Shown here piece after piece: positions 24,265 to 36,340 of a DNA stretch of 64,000 nucleotides. The notes below the pieces were generated by a model. That model worked only from the letters and a program-made list of their open reading frames with translations. It was not told the origin of the DNA and ran no database searches. The position numbers and the translations under genes are program-made. The stretch is from Sipunculus nudus (taxonomy: Eukaryota > Annelida > Sipuncula > Golfingiida > Sipunculidae). The stretch spans positions 4,293,741-4,357,740 of the forward strand of contig CM049318.1 of the NCBI GenBank assembly GCA_026874595.1, written 5' to 3'. How positions within the stretch are numbered: position 1 is the stretch's first letter; every line of letters begins with the position of its first letter.

Positions 24265-25810
24265 CACAAAGAGTTAAGGTCCCTTAACAGTTCAAAGTAC
24301 TATAAGTTTCACTTTTCTGGGCCAGGTATCATTATAATAGTACATTATAATTATTTGAAAGTAGGACATCGAGATCGGTATACTGCACTTCTGGCTTCAG
24401 GGAATAATTATAATACCGACCATCAGTCCGGGGTCGGCAATCGATAAACGATTATATTACGGGTACGTATCGGATGATAATAAAATATCGAGATTGATTT
24501 GTTAAATATCGATATTTTCTATGACGAGGTAGTTTGTATCATTTATTTAAATAACCGAGCTGGGCGCATAGCGGCTCTAGTAAATAAAAGATGCGCAACA
24601 AATTGATAAAGCGAACAAAACTGCTATGCGTTCCATCTGCATTTAATTTGATTTGTAATATCTTGACACACACTCACAATCATTTCTGCATCGTTTTCTG
24701 TGCCAACATATTAGAAATAAATAAGAAAACTATATCAGCTTTGTGATGACAGACAATGAAAACTGTGTATTTGTACATCGATTCAGGTCAAAATAGTTCG
24801 TCATTATACAGCAAAACGCTCCGTCTTCTCTTGAAAAAGTAAACACAATTCTCCATGTTTTTGCTGTATTTAATTTGATTTCAAATATCTTGATATACTC
24901 TCCAATCATTGCTGAATTCTTTTTTGTGCAAATAGATTAAGAATCGCGTAAAACGTTTTCGTTTGTTACATCCATCAAATGAGGAATGTTTATAGTAATT
25001 CTGGCCTAATCGGTTTAGCTAAATAGGGAAGACGATCCTAATTGTCTTCAGGATGGCAACAAACATGCCACAGGTCTTAGCTGCTTTTGAATTGTCTTTG
25101 AAAAACCATTTGTATTCTAATATTATTGCTGACTCGTTTTCTGCCCGACCAGAATCAGAATCTTGTACCAGTCTTTATGCACTAACTCTTGTTTGACCCA
25201 ATGGTAATTTTACATTGATTCTAAATTAAAATTATCAGAGTCATCGACAGTGGTATCGATTATTTTACATCGATTGCTATAGTAACAGTAAAATTTTCAA
25301 TCCTAGTGCAATAAACCAAGCGTCGAGGAAAAGAGGACATTAATATACATCAATATATAATGCCAAACAGTAGCAATAGACTCGGCAAACGGTGGCTGTA
25401 ACAAGTTAATAGATTATTGTTCTTCTTCAGTTTTAAACTACTTTAATTTTTTACACTACTATACCAGGGAATTTAAATTTCATATATATCCTTTCTAAAC
25501 TGTTTATATAGGTAAAGGTGTGTTTATTGAATCATGTTATAAACTACCAACATGTATAAATTCTTTATAGTTAGTTATTTTTGTTTTCTTAAATAAAAAT
25601 ATCCTGTCAATTTTTATGGTTGAAAGGAGCAACTTATTTACGGATGAAACAAATAACTTTATTAACTGAGCTTACCAAATATTATATTCTCACCTCCAAA
25701 CCATATATTTTATTCTTGCCTTAAAGGAAATAAGTTTAACAGTAAGGCAGTTATAAACAGGGACGAAATTCTACTGACATAGATTTCCTTTGTCACTTTA
25801 CATTAAACAA
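24265..25810. other. No gene recognised
   Basis: AT-rich sequence without a long open frame or repeat motif apart from short internal similarities (TGATTTC/TTTGATTTGTAATATCTTG-like lines near 24650 and 24875). Confidence 0.5.
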
Positions 25811-25811
25811 A

Positions 25812-25813
<2 letters not shown>

Positions 25814-25873
<60 letters not shown>

Positions 25874-25880
25874 CTAGAGG
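25814..25880. repeat. (AT)n microsatellite
   Basis: A long alternating AT run with one TTTA interruption. Confidence 0.95.
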
Positions 25881-27890
25881 TGACGACGTAAAATATTTTA
25901 TATAGGGGCAAAGAATTGGTAGACTGTATTGTGGTAGTCAATAGGAGTTGTTGCCTAAATTTACGGCTGTATAAAGAAATCAAAGGTATTTCAACAGGCC
26001 CTCTCTAAGCCAACAAACACTCTCTCAGCCAATTCCAGTTTTTTTCTAGATTATTTCTTTTCCTGCGTTCACTTCTGGGCGAGGATACTTTCTTCATGGG
26101 GAGGGCTTTAATTAGAAGCTCTGCAGTCCTGACAGCGGGCATCCCGGCTCTGGCAGGCTGTCGGTGTGCTGTTGCAGCCACTGGCTGACAAGCCAAAGCG
26201 ACGCCGCGATCTGCAGCATAGGCAGGGTCACGACGTCCTTGCAAGACTTATGATCGCTTCTCTGCGAAAAACAGAGATTGCAAATAATAATATAATGCAC
26301 AGAACGATGAACGCATACTGGAAATCGAGTATGAATGAATACATGCTCCCGCAAGCATAGTTACACCGTAATATAAACCTAAATTCAGAGAAGTTCCGGA
26401 CTTCATTACGTGTTAGATGTCCATCGCCTTAAGTGCCTGGCGGAGCAGTGAGAGAATTGATGTCGTTCCTGCTGATACTGCTCCGTTCTTTGACACGATA
26501 TCTGGATGTGCTGACAATCGGATTGCTATATTCATGAACTATTAATCTGGTTTTGCTTCCGTGGGTAGAATACTCACACACTTTATGGAACTGACCAACC
26601 TTGGGTTTGTACACAAGATACTTTGGTTCACTCACTGTCTTTTCTTTTGAACACCAGGTAAGGATGCACTGAATTTTACTTTTCTATGACTGAAAAGGCT
26701 CTATCCCGTGGATGATGGTCATTTTCTTGTATTTTTGCTATCCCCTAAAACCAAAAGGGGAACCGGATTAAATGTTTAGAGTAAATCAATTCTTTTTAAG
26801 ACTAGATTCCGTTGACTAAATAGACAATTTTTAGAGAATATATGAAAATATAATGATTATTATAATGATAACTCTTATAGTTGATGAAAATATTAAAGGA
26901 CTCAAACATTTTACGCTGTCTAGGCTGTTGTGTTCTCCGAAAAAAAATAATTGACCATGTGAACCTGGTAACCGTTTTCTCCCCGACGATTAGAGAGTCG
27001 GACACAACAGACTAGGGATTATGGCAGTTATAAAGCTAGCTAAGTGTGTTATTCCAGACCTTAATGCTCTACCCTACAACATTCGAGTCTTTATTGCTTT
27101 ACTTTTTTATGCATGCGTAAGATTTCAAGATCATATTATATCACTATACTAAAACATGTTTTTATTGAATTGTCGGCAGATGTTCTTGTAGAAAGTTTTT
27201 GGATTATTTAGGCGGGCACCCCGCATGTTATAAATACATAGAAATAAAGAAAATCAACAGTTTGTGTGCCATGGAATCGGTATTTTCTTACCTATTTTTA
27301 TAGAAAGTTCAATAATTTATCTTTATTAAATAGACGACGGCTATCTGAATGGGTCCCTTTAGGTTTTAAAAACTGCACAAATCAAGAATTACAACTGTAT
27401 ATTTCCATTCCTAGCTGATCAAAAAGAATATACAATCTTTGTAGTCTGGTAATAATTGCATTTTCTTATCAATACAATCCTATTATTAATAGGAAACATA
27501 TATATCTATAGTTCATCATAACGGACACAGAAGGAAACAATACAGTGTTCATTCCGGACAGCCATCAATCTTAACAGGCGCGTTTGTAAAATAGCTTAAT
27601 TGACACGTTTGGTACAACGAGTTGTTAAATCCCGTTTTTAGGCGAGAATGGAATAACACCTGGGAACCCTTGGTTGTTTCTGAGACGTTGAGCATTTACT
27701 CAGGATCATGTATTTTTCTTGTGATACACTAAAAAATGCGAAAAGCTACTGCTCAGGAATGGGTTTTAACTTATAAGCCTAACTTTGTTAAAAGTACTTA
27801 ATGTTACTGTTAACCGTGCACGTGGATATGTAGGAGGGCTTTGTAACGTTGGCATTGACGTAAAGTACATATGTGGCAGTGCTGTAGGAC
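25881..27890. other. No gene recognised; a GC-richer patch at 26050-26250
   Basis: The GC-richer patch is open in several frames on both strands for 60-80 codons, with no motif I recognise. It could be an exon or an old repeat. The remainder is AT-rich without features. Confidence 0.4.
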
Positions 27891-27897
27891 ATAAATC

Positions 27898-28330
27898 AAG
27901 ACTCGAACTCGGACTCGGACTCGAAGAGCAGGACTCGAGAAATCAGTATGAATACTTGTCAAGTCAAACATTAAAAAAATAAAAAAGTAAGGCCTGAACA
28001 AGTTTAGTCTATGTACTGTACTCGGTTTCTATACTGGTAGTTAAATAAAATCAATATTATTAAGTACAATAAAGCAATAACAAAAAATAAAATTGTGAAA
28101 TAAAAAAACTATATATTAAGTAAAAAAAAAAAACATGTGTAAACTTAGTTAAAATACACATGATGATATCAAATTTAAACTGAAGGCGCTTTAAGGTAAA
28201 GACATTTTGGACTCGGGCCCGGACTAAGACTCGAGTTCCAGAAAACTTGGACTCGGAGGTGGCTGACTTGTACTGGAACCTGAAGGACTCGAGCGGCTTC
28301 AACTTATCCTTGCACTCGGACACGTATAGT
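27898..28330. repeat. ACTCGGACTCGG short-repeat clusters
   Basis: AGACTCGAACTCGGACTCGG runs at 27898-27925, and a second cluster at 28205-28330 (GGACTCGGGCCCGGACT, AGACTCGAG, CTTGGACTCGGAGG, AGGACTCGAG, GCACTCGGACAC). A 6-bp motif (ACTCGG/ACTCGA) is dispersed through both. Confidence 0.6.
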
Positions 28331-28567
28331 GAGTACTCCTCTACAAATACTGATATTTGGACTTGTGAATTGTGAAGCAAATCAAAATGCGTTGTAAATA
28401 CAACTAGATAGAACCAGGTATCATAAGGCTGTAAGTAGATTATTAATAAAGATACATGAAGGCAAATCTCCTGGTTTCGCTTAGGGGCCCACTAAATCAT
28501 ATATTTTAAGAAAACCTCTCCCATCCCCATATTCTTTAATCCGTGTTTGAATACATCTATATATGTT

Positions 28568-28568
<1 letters not shown>

Positions 28569-28614
<46 letters not shown>
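28569..28614. repeat. (AT)n microsatellite
   Basis: Uninterrupted AT dinucleotides. Confidence 0.95.
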
Positions 28615-28617
<3 letters not shown>

Positions 28618-29510
28618 GCAAATAATTCCGAAAAATTTGATGTTCCGCCCTTGTATTTACAAATCTCTAACTTAAGGACAGGTGTAAGCTATTTAAAAAA
28701 CATCATTGTTTAGCTCTTTAGCTCTTCTTGTAACCTGTAAATACCATTTATTTATGGTAGGACAGAAATAAACTAGGATAGTTTACATAAGCAGAGAGAG
28801 GATTGTCGAATAAGACGGCTCGTATAGCAAGGCCACGAATCTTTATCGGTCTTAAGTCTGTATATTTTTTATTTCTTAAAAAATGTTTTAGGTCTTAAAA
28901 AGGACTCGTGTGTTTTTAAACTTTTTTTTTATAGTTATCAGTTTCATACAATGTTCTAATTCAAAATAACTTGAAATAAGAGATCTTAGCTTTCATCGGC
29001 CGTTGAAGTTCAGATTGCCTCACAGGTAATTAAGTTATAGACACAGAAAGGCTTCAACCCAAATTAAATCCGGACATCTAGTGCCATTTATGGTATTCTT
29101 TTAATTAAGCCCCGGAAGCAGACCAGACTTAAACGTGCAGATGGAAAAAGTTCTTTATTTTGGAGGTGGTTTTTGTTTAATTCAATTCCTAGCTGACGGA
29201 TTCCATACCTTTTATATCATGATCACAGGTTGATCCTGGGTTTAAAAGGTCATCAGCAAATATCAAAAGCCATCTTTTTCTGATAACGTGAATATATAGA
29301 AATATTATATTTAATACTACAGGAAAATTTTCGATGTCGTGTCTGTAACCCTGATTAGTTTAACACTGGATCCATCAGCCTGGATATTATGAAACTTTTA
29401 CAAAAATTGCCAATAACTTGTGCATTCATGCATTCAGATAACATATTTCAGATGTTAGAGTTAATTAAAATTTACAAAACTGACAGATTAGAAAGAAGTA
29501 AATCAGTCAA
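28615..29510. other. No gene recognised
   Basis: AT-rich DNA preceding the minisatellite. Nothing coding was recognised. Confidence 0.5.
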
Positions 29511-29514
29511 TGTA

Positions 29515-30950
29515 AAATTATACGCTCGCTCTTGTCAATGTATAATGATACACCGTCCTGCAAACGAAGAATGATAAACTCGTTCTTGTCAACATAAAAT
29601 CATTGAGTGATATACTCGGTGGTAAAGTCAAAGTGGAATCACTGAATAATATATACACTCGACCCGGTCAATGTAGAATGATTGACAAAACACTCGGCCG
29701 TGTCAATGAAGAATGATGATACACCCGGTCCTGTCAAAATGGAATGATACACTCGGATCTGTCAAAAAAGAACGATGCATTCGGACCTGTCAAAATAGAA
29801 CGATACACTCGGATCTGTCAAAATAGAATGGTACACTCGGGCCTGTCAATAAAAGAATGATACACTCGGATCTGTCAAAAAAGAACGATGCATTCGGGCC
29901 TGTCAAAATAGAACGATACACTCGGATCTGTCAAAATAGATTGATACGCTCGGCCCTGTCAAAATAGAATGATACACTCGGGTCTGTAAAAATGGAATGA
30001 TACACTCGGATCTGTTAAAAAAGAATGATACACTCGGCCCTGTCAAAATAGAATGATACGCTCGGCCCTGTCAAAATAGAATGATACACTCGGGCCTGTC
30101 AATAAAAGAATGATACATTCGGATATGTAAAAATAGAATAATACACTCGGGCCTGTCAAAATAGAATAATACACTCGGGCCTGTCAAAATGGAATGGTAC
30201 ACTCGGGCCTGTCAATAAAAGAATGATACACTCGGATCTGTCAAAATAGAGTGATACGCTCGGCCCGTTCAAAATAGAATGATACACTCGGGCCTGTCAA
30301 AATAGAATGATACACTCGGGCCTGTCAATAGTATGATACACTCGGATCTGTCAAAATAGAATGATACACTCGGGCCTGTCAAAATAGAATGATACACTCG
30401 GCCCTGTCAAAATAGAATGATACACTCGGCCCTGTCAAAATAGAATGATACGCTCGAATCTGTCAAAATAGAATGATACTCTCGGGCCTGTCAAAATATA
30501 ATGATACACTCGGCCCTGTCAAAATAGAATGATACACTCGGCCCTGTCAAAATAGAATGATACGCTCGGCACTGTCAAAATAGAATGATACACTCGGGCC
30601 TGTCAATAAAAGAATGATACACTCGGATATGTGAAATTGGAATAATACACTCGGGCCTGTTAAAATAGAATAATACACTCGGGCTTGTCAAAATAGAATG
30701 ATACACTCGGATATGTCAACATAGAATGATGCATTCGGACCTGTCAAAATAGAATGATACACTCGGATCTGTCAAAATAGAATGATACGCTTGAATCTGT
30801 CAAACAGAATGATACGCTCGGCCCTGTCAAAATAGAATGATACACTCGGGCCTGTCAATAAAGAATGATAAACTCGGATCTGTCAAAATAGAATGATACG
30901 CTCGGCCCTGTCAAAATCGAATGATACACTGGGACCTGTTATTAAAGAAT
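29515..30950 (+). repeat. 28-bp minisatellite, about 50 units with higher-order structure
   Basis: Units read AATGATACACTCGG, a variable dinucleotide, then CTGTCAAAATAG. The variable site is mostly AT, GC or CC (ATCTGTC, GCCTGTC, CCCTGTC). A length variant with AATAAAAG or similar after GCCTGTC recurs at about 29840, 30100, 30205, 30325, 30605 and 30855. The 28-base period is not a multiple of three and no frame stays open, so the array is not coding. Its left edge is degenerate. Confidence 0.95.
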
Positions 30951-30959
30951 CGTACTCGT

Positions 30960-31575
30960 GTGTTGTTGATACTTACCATGCAAGCCATGATCGCCAAATC
31001 CTTGATGTTAATTGAATTTAGTATGATTTAGTTTGGCGAATTATAATATAATAAAAATTATTCCTTTTCAGAACATATTTAAAATACATGGTTCATAATA
31101 TGAAAATATGGTTCATAAATATAATATATAACAGCTGAGGAATCATAGAGGATTGATGTTATACATAAAACATCAGACAACTCGACAGCAGCAATAATTA
31201 GCTTTATCGCTTGCCACAAGTAGCAACAGTCATCAATGTCAGCAAAAATGAAAGGAACGACTAAAATGAAAAATTGTGACTTTGCAAAACGTCTGTAACA
31301 AATATCCCTCTGAATTTTTGTGACTCAGATTTATTGAACATCCCAATTCAAACTTTAACGACATTCTGTTCCTCCAGATGAAACGTATCAATAATGTCAT
31401 GGGAGCGACACCTGTCGTGTCGTCAGTCCCCAACAGACCAAACCCAAAAAAGCCGCTAATGGCGTGAAACACTATAATTCATTGCTGCAATTAGGAAACT
31501 GAAATTAGCCTAAAGTGGCCAATTATGTCAACAACCAACACGAGTCACAAACATGGAACTTTCGGCGCTACTTCT
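30960..31575. other. No gene recognised
   Basis: A minus-strand 77-codon frame at 31472-31239 is unrecognised and unsupported by splice or promoter signals. Confidence 0.45.
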
Positions 31576-31578
31576 CAG

Positions 31579-31795
31579 ATCAGGGGCCGATCCAGGATTT
31601 CGAGAAAGAGGGTTACAACCCAGGAAGACCCATAAGGAACTCTAAAGAGGTCCTACGTTCCGGGAGGTTGGTCTATACCGGAAAAATTGGTTAATTCTGA
31701 CGCTCAGAAAAAAAACGTTGCGTCAGCTAAGATAAGGATGATCCAGATTGCCTGGACCCCTCCCCCTCCAAAATAATCATCCTGATCCGCTTCTT
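31579..31795 (+). mobile_element. MITE-like element, copy A (CAGGGGCGGATCCAGGATTT family)
   Basis: Starts CAGGGGCCGATCCAGGATTT and ends CCTGATCCGCTTCTTTT, so the ends are inverted versions of GCGGATC. A C-rich stretch precedes the right end. Body and ends resemble 41911-42111. Short non-autonomous hAT-like elements often look like this; no 8-bp target duplication was confirmed. Confidence 0.65.
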
Positions 31796-32139
31796 TTACT
31801 GATTTATAGATAGGTCACTTTCTTAACTCGTACTAGACCAAACAACAAAAACTTATCTTGATTCTGAAATATGAACACAAATGCCACTTTGTAAACTGCT
31901 ATTTGCTATAAATTTTAGGTCCGTGACAACCTGGGTCTATATGTAGTTTTTTGACAATCATGGATGAAGGAACAAACGTTTGTTTTCATTTGGTACAGAA
32001 AATGTGATCGTGTGTAATAAAAATAATTCTGATTACTCCTTGGCAGGCGAAAATAAAACGAATAAATTACCTCTGGCCCTATTTACTGTAGTTTTATTTA
32101 AAGTTATATATGAACAGCTAATCTGACTAAAATATGAAG

Positions 32140-32370
32140 ATTTGGCGTGGTCCACAAAAGCGTAATTTCGCTTTATACCTTATTATGCACGTCCACTTGC
32201 AACCAAACTCTCTCCTTATTCCCGCCTGCATGGACGCTGTCCGACGAGAACCTTTGTGTCGAATAGACGCGCCCTTATTTCTCCCAGTTTCTGGACACCC
32301 CCCCCCCCCCGATGGGGGCTGTTATTTGCGTGCAAACTAAATCCTGAATGTCACAGGTCGCATGTCGTTA
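32140..32370 (+). repeat. Dispersed repeat R3, copy 1
   Basis: Shares ordered blocks with 40265-40440: TTTGGCGTGGT / TTTGGGCGTGGT, CCAAACTCTCT / CCAAATTCTCT, TTATTTCTCCCAGTTTCTGG / TTATTTCTTCCAGTTTCTTG, and GGATGTCAAAGGTCG-type tails. It contains a C-rich run. Confidence 0.6.
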
Positions 32371-32645
32371 TTGTGGGTATACCACTTGTATGCATGGAAC
32401 ATGATTAAAAGGGTTGAAAGACAAATTCCATTGAGGAATACCAAACCTGACCAGATGTAAACGAGTGAAACATCCTAAGTGAAACATCCTCCAACTGTAC
32501 AACTGTCAGTACAAACGGGTTAATGAGCTAAGTGTGGCACGTTCGTGTTTATTCATTTATGAAGCATCTATTGGCGTTCGCATACATGTCATGTTTTTAA
32601 CAACCGTTTGTTCTAAATTCATCAGTTACTTACAATGTATCTTCG

Positions 32646-32733
32646 CACGCTTCCAAAAACCCACTCTCCCTTCCTATACAATTTATGGTTCGGCACTGGT
32701 TCCCCCTATGATAATAGTAAATCCGCCCCTGTG
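32646..32733 (-). mobile_element. MITE-like fragment, copy B (minus orientation)
   Basis: Read on the minus strand it starts CACAGGGGCGGATTTACT and continues with a G-rich AGGGGGAACC, matching the left end of the family at 31579 and 41911. The other end was not found. A similar fragment, CAGGGGCGCAGACAG on the minus strand, lies at about 53400. Confidence 0.5.
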
Positions 32734-32739
32734 AATTAG

Positions 32740-33140
32740 ACGTATAACCAAGTCACCGTACACCGCTTTATTATTTTTTTTTGCGTGTGTGCACGCCTTA
32801 TACACATTTAAGTGCTTATATGTACATAAATGAATTTGATGTACATGTTTAGTTTTTTTTTCACAAAACATTGTTTATTTGCTTCAGAAAGTCCAACTTA
32901 GCAAATATATTCATTTCAGGAAGATGCGAGAAAACACTCTGCCTACCAATCAATGCATGCGCAGACATGGTCTGTAAGTAGGTAACGGGACTGTTACTTC
33001 TAGGGGAAGGTCAGGAAGTCATTGAAAAGTGGGTTACAGGAGTGTATACCTCTACAACAGAGGGAATGTTTGTTCTGTTCAGTTTGACGGGAGACATACT
33101 GTGTACAGAGTATCATGAATGCATGGTATGCATTAACGTC
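32740..33140. other. No gene recognised
   Basis: AT-rich spacer; nothing coding was recognised. Confidence 0.5.
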
Positions 33141-33144
33141 ATCT

Positions 33145-33168
33145 CTTTCTCCCTCCCTCCCTCTCTCC

Positions 33169-33207
<39 letters not shown>

Positions 33208-33325
33208 CTCTCTCTCTCTTATACTTTCTCTCTTGCTCCCCCTCTCTCTCTCTCTCTCTCTCTCTTTCGCTTATGCTTTCTCTCTTGCTCTCCCCCCCCC
33301 CCCCTCTCTCTCGCTCGCTCTTTGA
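33145..33325. repeat. CT-rich simple repeat
   Basis: Long (CT)n runs with CCCT and poly-C interruptions. The apparent Ser/Leu-rich frames are products of the repeat. Confidence 0.95.
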
Positions 33326-33761
33326 ATTTAATTTGCTCCGACCACGCTATCACGCAATATGTGTGTGTGAGTGTGATGGTGTGTAAGTGTGTGTTTGGAG
33401 TGTGTTGACACCAATGTTTGCTGGCCCATGGTGACATGAGGGCCACAAAACTCAAAAGAACAGAGGGGCCATATATTGACCTCTGGATAAACTGTGGATT
33501 GTATTAACTTATGGAGAGAAATGGAGCCGGTTACTCATTTTTGAATATATGGTTTAAAGCAAATGCAAAACAAATCATGATAACAGGTGCCTCTTTCTTA
33601 ACTGGATAAACCTCGCGATATTCGATGTATGATCATATCAACAGAAAAAAATCTAAATTTCATGATGGTTAGACACACACACACTGTTTATCGGCAACAA
33701 AGAACTGCTATATTTCAATCAGAAGGTCTTTCCTGCTGAGTAAAGAAAATGACTGACAAAA

Positions 33762-33866
<105 letters not shown>

Positions 33867-34022
33867 CATATAAATATACATGCATGTCGTTTTATAATTA
33901 TATATAAATATATAAATTTATACACAAATATACATTTATATAAACATGTATACATATAAATATGTACAAACTGAAGTTACAGACATTCACTAGATGCCAT
34001 AGCCAAGGGACCTGACACTTAC

Positions 34023-34109
34023 CTGTTGTAAAACAGTGGCCTGGGGAGACCACGTGGCCGGGTCTGCCTTATCTCGAGGGTTCCAAGTGTTTCCTTGACT
34101 ACTGCTCAT
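34023..34109 (-). CDS. Possible first coding exon, 29 codons, ending at a strong splice donor
   Basis: On the minus strand ATG at 34109-34107 opens 29 codons (starts MSSSQGNTWNPRDKAD) that end exactly at CAG before GTAAGT, a consensus donor, leaving phase 0. The frame upstream is also open to a TAA near 34190. I do not recognise the sequence and found no partner exon. A chance ORF beside a chance donor is quite possible. Confidence 0.22.
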
Positions 34110-34191
34110 TATCAACCATCCATGTTGCCGAATGAAGCCGCAACTTTGGCTTCTGTGTGTTCTATTTACAACTTGGTCGTAAATTATTTAC

Positions 34192-34312
34192 CTCTAGAAA
34201 ATAGAAGGCCAGAGACAACGCCCCCTTTCTTGTTCGGTAGTTCGAGGAAGTTGATCCATGGCGGCACGCGCTGCTTGATCTCGCTCTGTTTCTCGCAGGT
34301 ATATAATGACAT
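34192..34312 (-). CDS. Possible first coding exon, 40 codons, ending at a splice donor
   Basis: On the minus strand ATG at 34312-34310 opens 40 codons (contains KQRVPPWINFLELPNKKGG) followed by GAG before GTAAAT at 34192/34191, leaving phase 1. The segment is GC-richer than its surroundings and protein-like in composition. The family is unknown. On the opposite strand the same place offers an acceptor (TCTGTTTCTCGCAG, 34285-34298) and a GTAAGT donor (34335), so the direction is unsettled. Confidence 0.25.
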
Positions 34313-34464
34313 TGACGTTACACCTGTTGTGGCGGTAAGTATCGGCTTTATCGTTCACTCTGTACAGTTCCTTTTCCTCTGGGTTATGTTTATTTTAAGG
34401 TTCATGTCATGTAGGTGTCTCGGTATCAAAGTTTGGATGAAGGTGACCCCAAATGATTAAAGAT

Positions 34465-36145
34465 GTGCCATTTAACGTTTTTAAAATTACGTTTTAGCAA
34501 GAAGTTCTGGACAGTAACTTAAGTATGACACAAGCTACATAAAACGGCCAATTAAAGCTTCTAAATTTAATACTTTTAGAAGTAGGGCTTACTAGAGGGA
34601 TGTACTGTAAATAACTTTTATAAACATATCATACAGCTATAAATGCCTTTAGTTTAAACTCTCAGGATTTCATTCTTTCTCCCACTCCCCAAACTCTCTG
34701 TTCCTTTGCTTTGCTTTGCCATAATTGATGAGTCAGTTTTTTTATCCTGAATCTAACAATCATAAATAAAAAATGGGAGGCATTTCAGGCAAATTTATTC
34801 AAATTTATGAGGAAACATTTGTTTAAAACACTAATGGAAAGATCGAAACTGATGTGCATAAATGTGTGGTGAATTAATAACACATCCATAATATCAACTT
34901 CAAAGTCTAATCAACGATGTTTCCGCATCTATAAGCCTTCCGAAAATGTTAAATTCTTCAAAATAAAAATATATTAAGATCACTGCCTTAGTTTCCAGTG
35001 TGGACAGCTTTACCCATGTCAACTAAGCTGTCAGGTTCAAGATAGAACAGTTCTAGACACTTTGAAAAGAAGTGAAGCTGCAGAGAAAAAAATATGAAGC
35101 TGATGCTGAAGGATGGAAACAGCCTTAGATTGACTCTCGTAAAACAAAATCTGTTTTGTGGACTGTGAATATTGGTTTCGTTGAAGGCTTCCTCCCTTCG
35201 TGTTTGCGTGTCGAACACCTGTGTTCCGGGGATGTCTTTTCTGTTTGTGAATGGTCAAGGTCATCTATGTCGTATTGCGTCCAGATGGGACATTCCTGCA
35301 ACTGTAACCCCACCTGGTGCTCTATGCTGATTGTATATGAAATCGGCGCTATTCGATGCCTTGCTGATACCGTGACAGGTATAAGTGTTGCAGTCGTGGT
35401 GTAATGATTTTGACTGATAATACATATTGGTTTCCAGAGAAAAAATAGAATGCTGGGAAAAAAGTTATTACACGCAAATAGAGAATCGGTTGTCGCCTTT
35501 CTCATAAAAAAAAGTGAACATTTCCTTAGAGTCTAGCAAAAATGGGTTAATTGCTTATTGCTTCAGGGATCTGTTTTTTACAACATCTTTAAACAGAAGT
35601 AAGTGTTAGCGGTCAGAGATTCTATGTTATGTTATCCCAGATAGCATATTGTTTTAGGCCGCTAAAGAGTCACGTAAAATAAGGGATATAAACTGAAAAA
35701 CTGAAAAATAAATAGTTTCCACAATAAATATTTCTCCTTTTGTAAATTAAAAAAAAAAACTAGATCGGAAATGGCATTACATAATGATCAAACTGACCGA
35801 TTTGACATTCGATCCAGGGATTTTCCGTACCATATATTTCAAATAGCCCTTAATACACGAATATAAGCATTCATATGTGACCAATGAGGCGAATGGCAAG
35901 CCCGCAAGTGACCTTCGAACCGTTGCGCTCGGCCTGCCAGACGTCCAATAGCAATTATGTGTGATATCATGAATCTCAGATTTTTCTCATTTCTCTCCTT
36001 CTAATGATCCTCAACTGGCCTTCATAAATAATTATTATTGTTTACTTAATCGGGTTTTTCGAATCTAATCGCGTAGTTATCTAATTAATTGTAAGATATA
36101 TTATCGGACGGGGATGATTTACCACTTGTTTTGTTTTTAATTATT
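34465..36145. other. No gene recognised
   Basis: Overlapping frames on both strands at 35125-35505 (up to 126 codons, minus) are not recognised and have no clear splice sites. Confidence 0.45.
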
Positions 36146-36148
36146 TTT

Positions 36149-36184
<36 letters not shown>

Positions 36185-36253
36185 TATAATAATAATAAAT
36201 AAATAATAATAATAATAATAGTAATAATATTATAATTTTAATTATAATTATAA

Positions 36254-36309
<56 letters not shown>

Positions 36310-36340
36310 CATCATTAATATTATTATTATTATCAAAACA
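36149..36340. repeat. (AAT)n followed by (ATT)n, self-complementary microsatellite
   Basis: A TAA/AAT run (about 36149-36230) is followed, after a short TTATAATTATAATTA spacer, by a TTA/ATT run (about 36255-36335). The two halves are reverse complements and could form a long hairpin or cruciform. Confidence 0.9.

Noticed and set aside
24082-24447. 121-codon frame at the right end of the long-arm element
   Set aside because: It runs through the inverted arm and out into flanking DNA; the sequence is explained by the repeat.
29515-30950. CRISPR-like array
   Set aside because: The 28-bp units are contiguous with no unique spacers, and the genome is eukaryotic. It is a minisatellite.
33042-33455. 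Ser/Leu-rich and Arg/Glu-rich frames over 33.1-33.4 kb and 39.07-39.33 kb
   Set aside because: Direct translation of (CT)n/(GA)n simple repeats.
35890-35950. tRNA-like sequence on the minus strand (GGTTCGAAGGTC)
   Set aside because: A single B-box-like word without a matching A box at the right distance.
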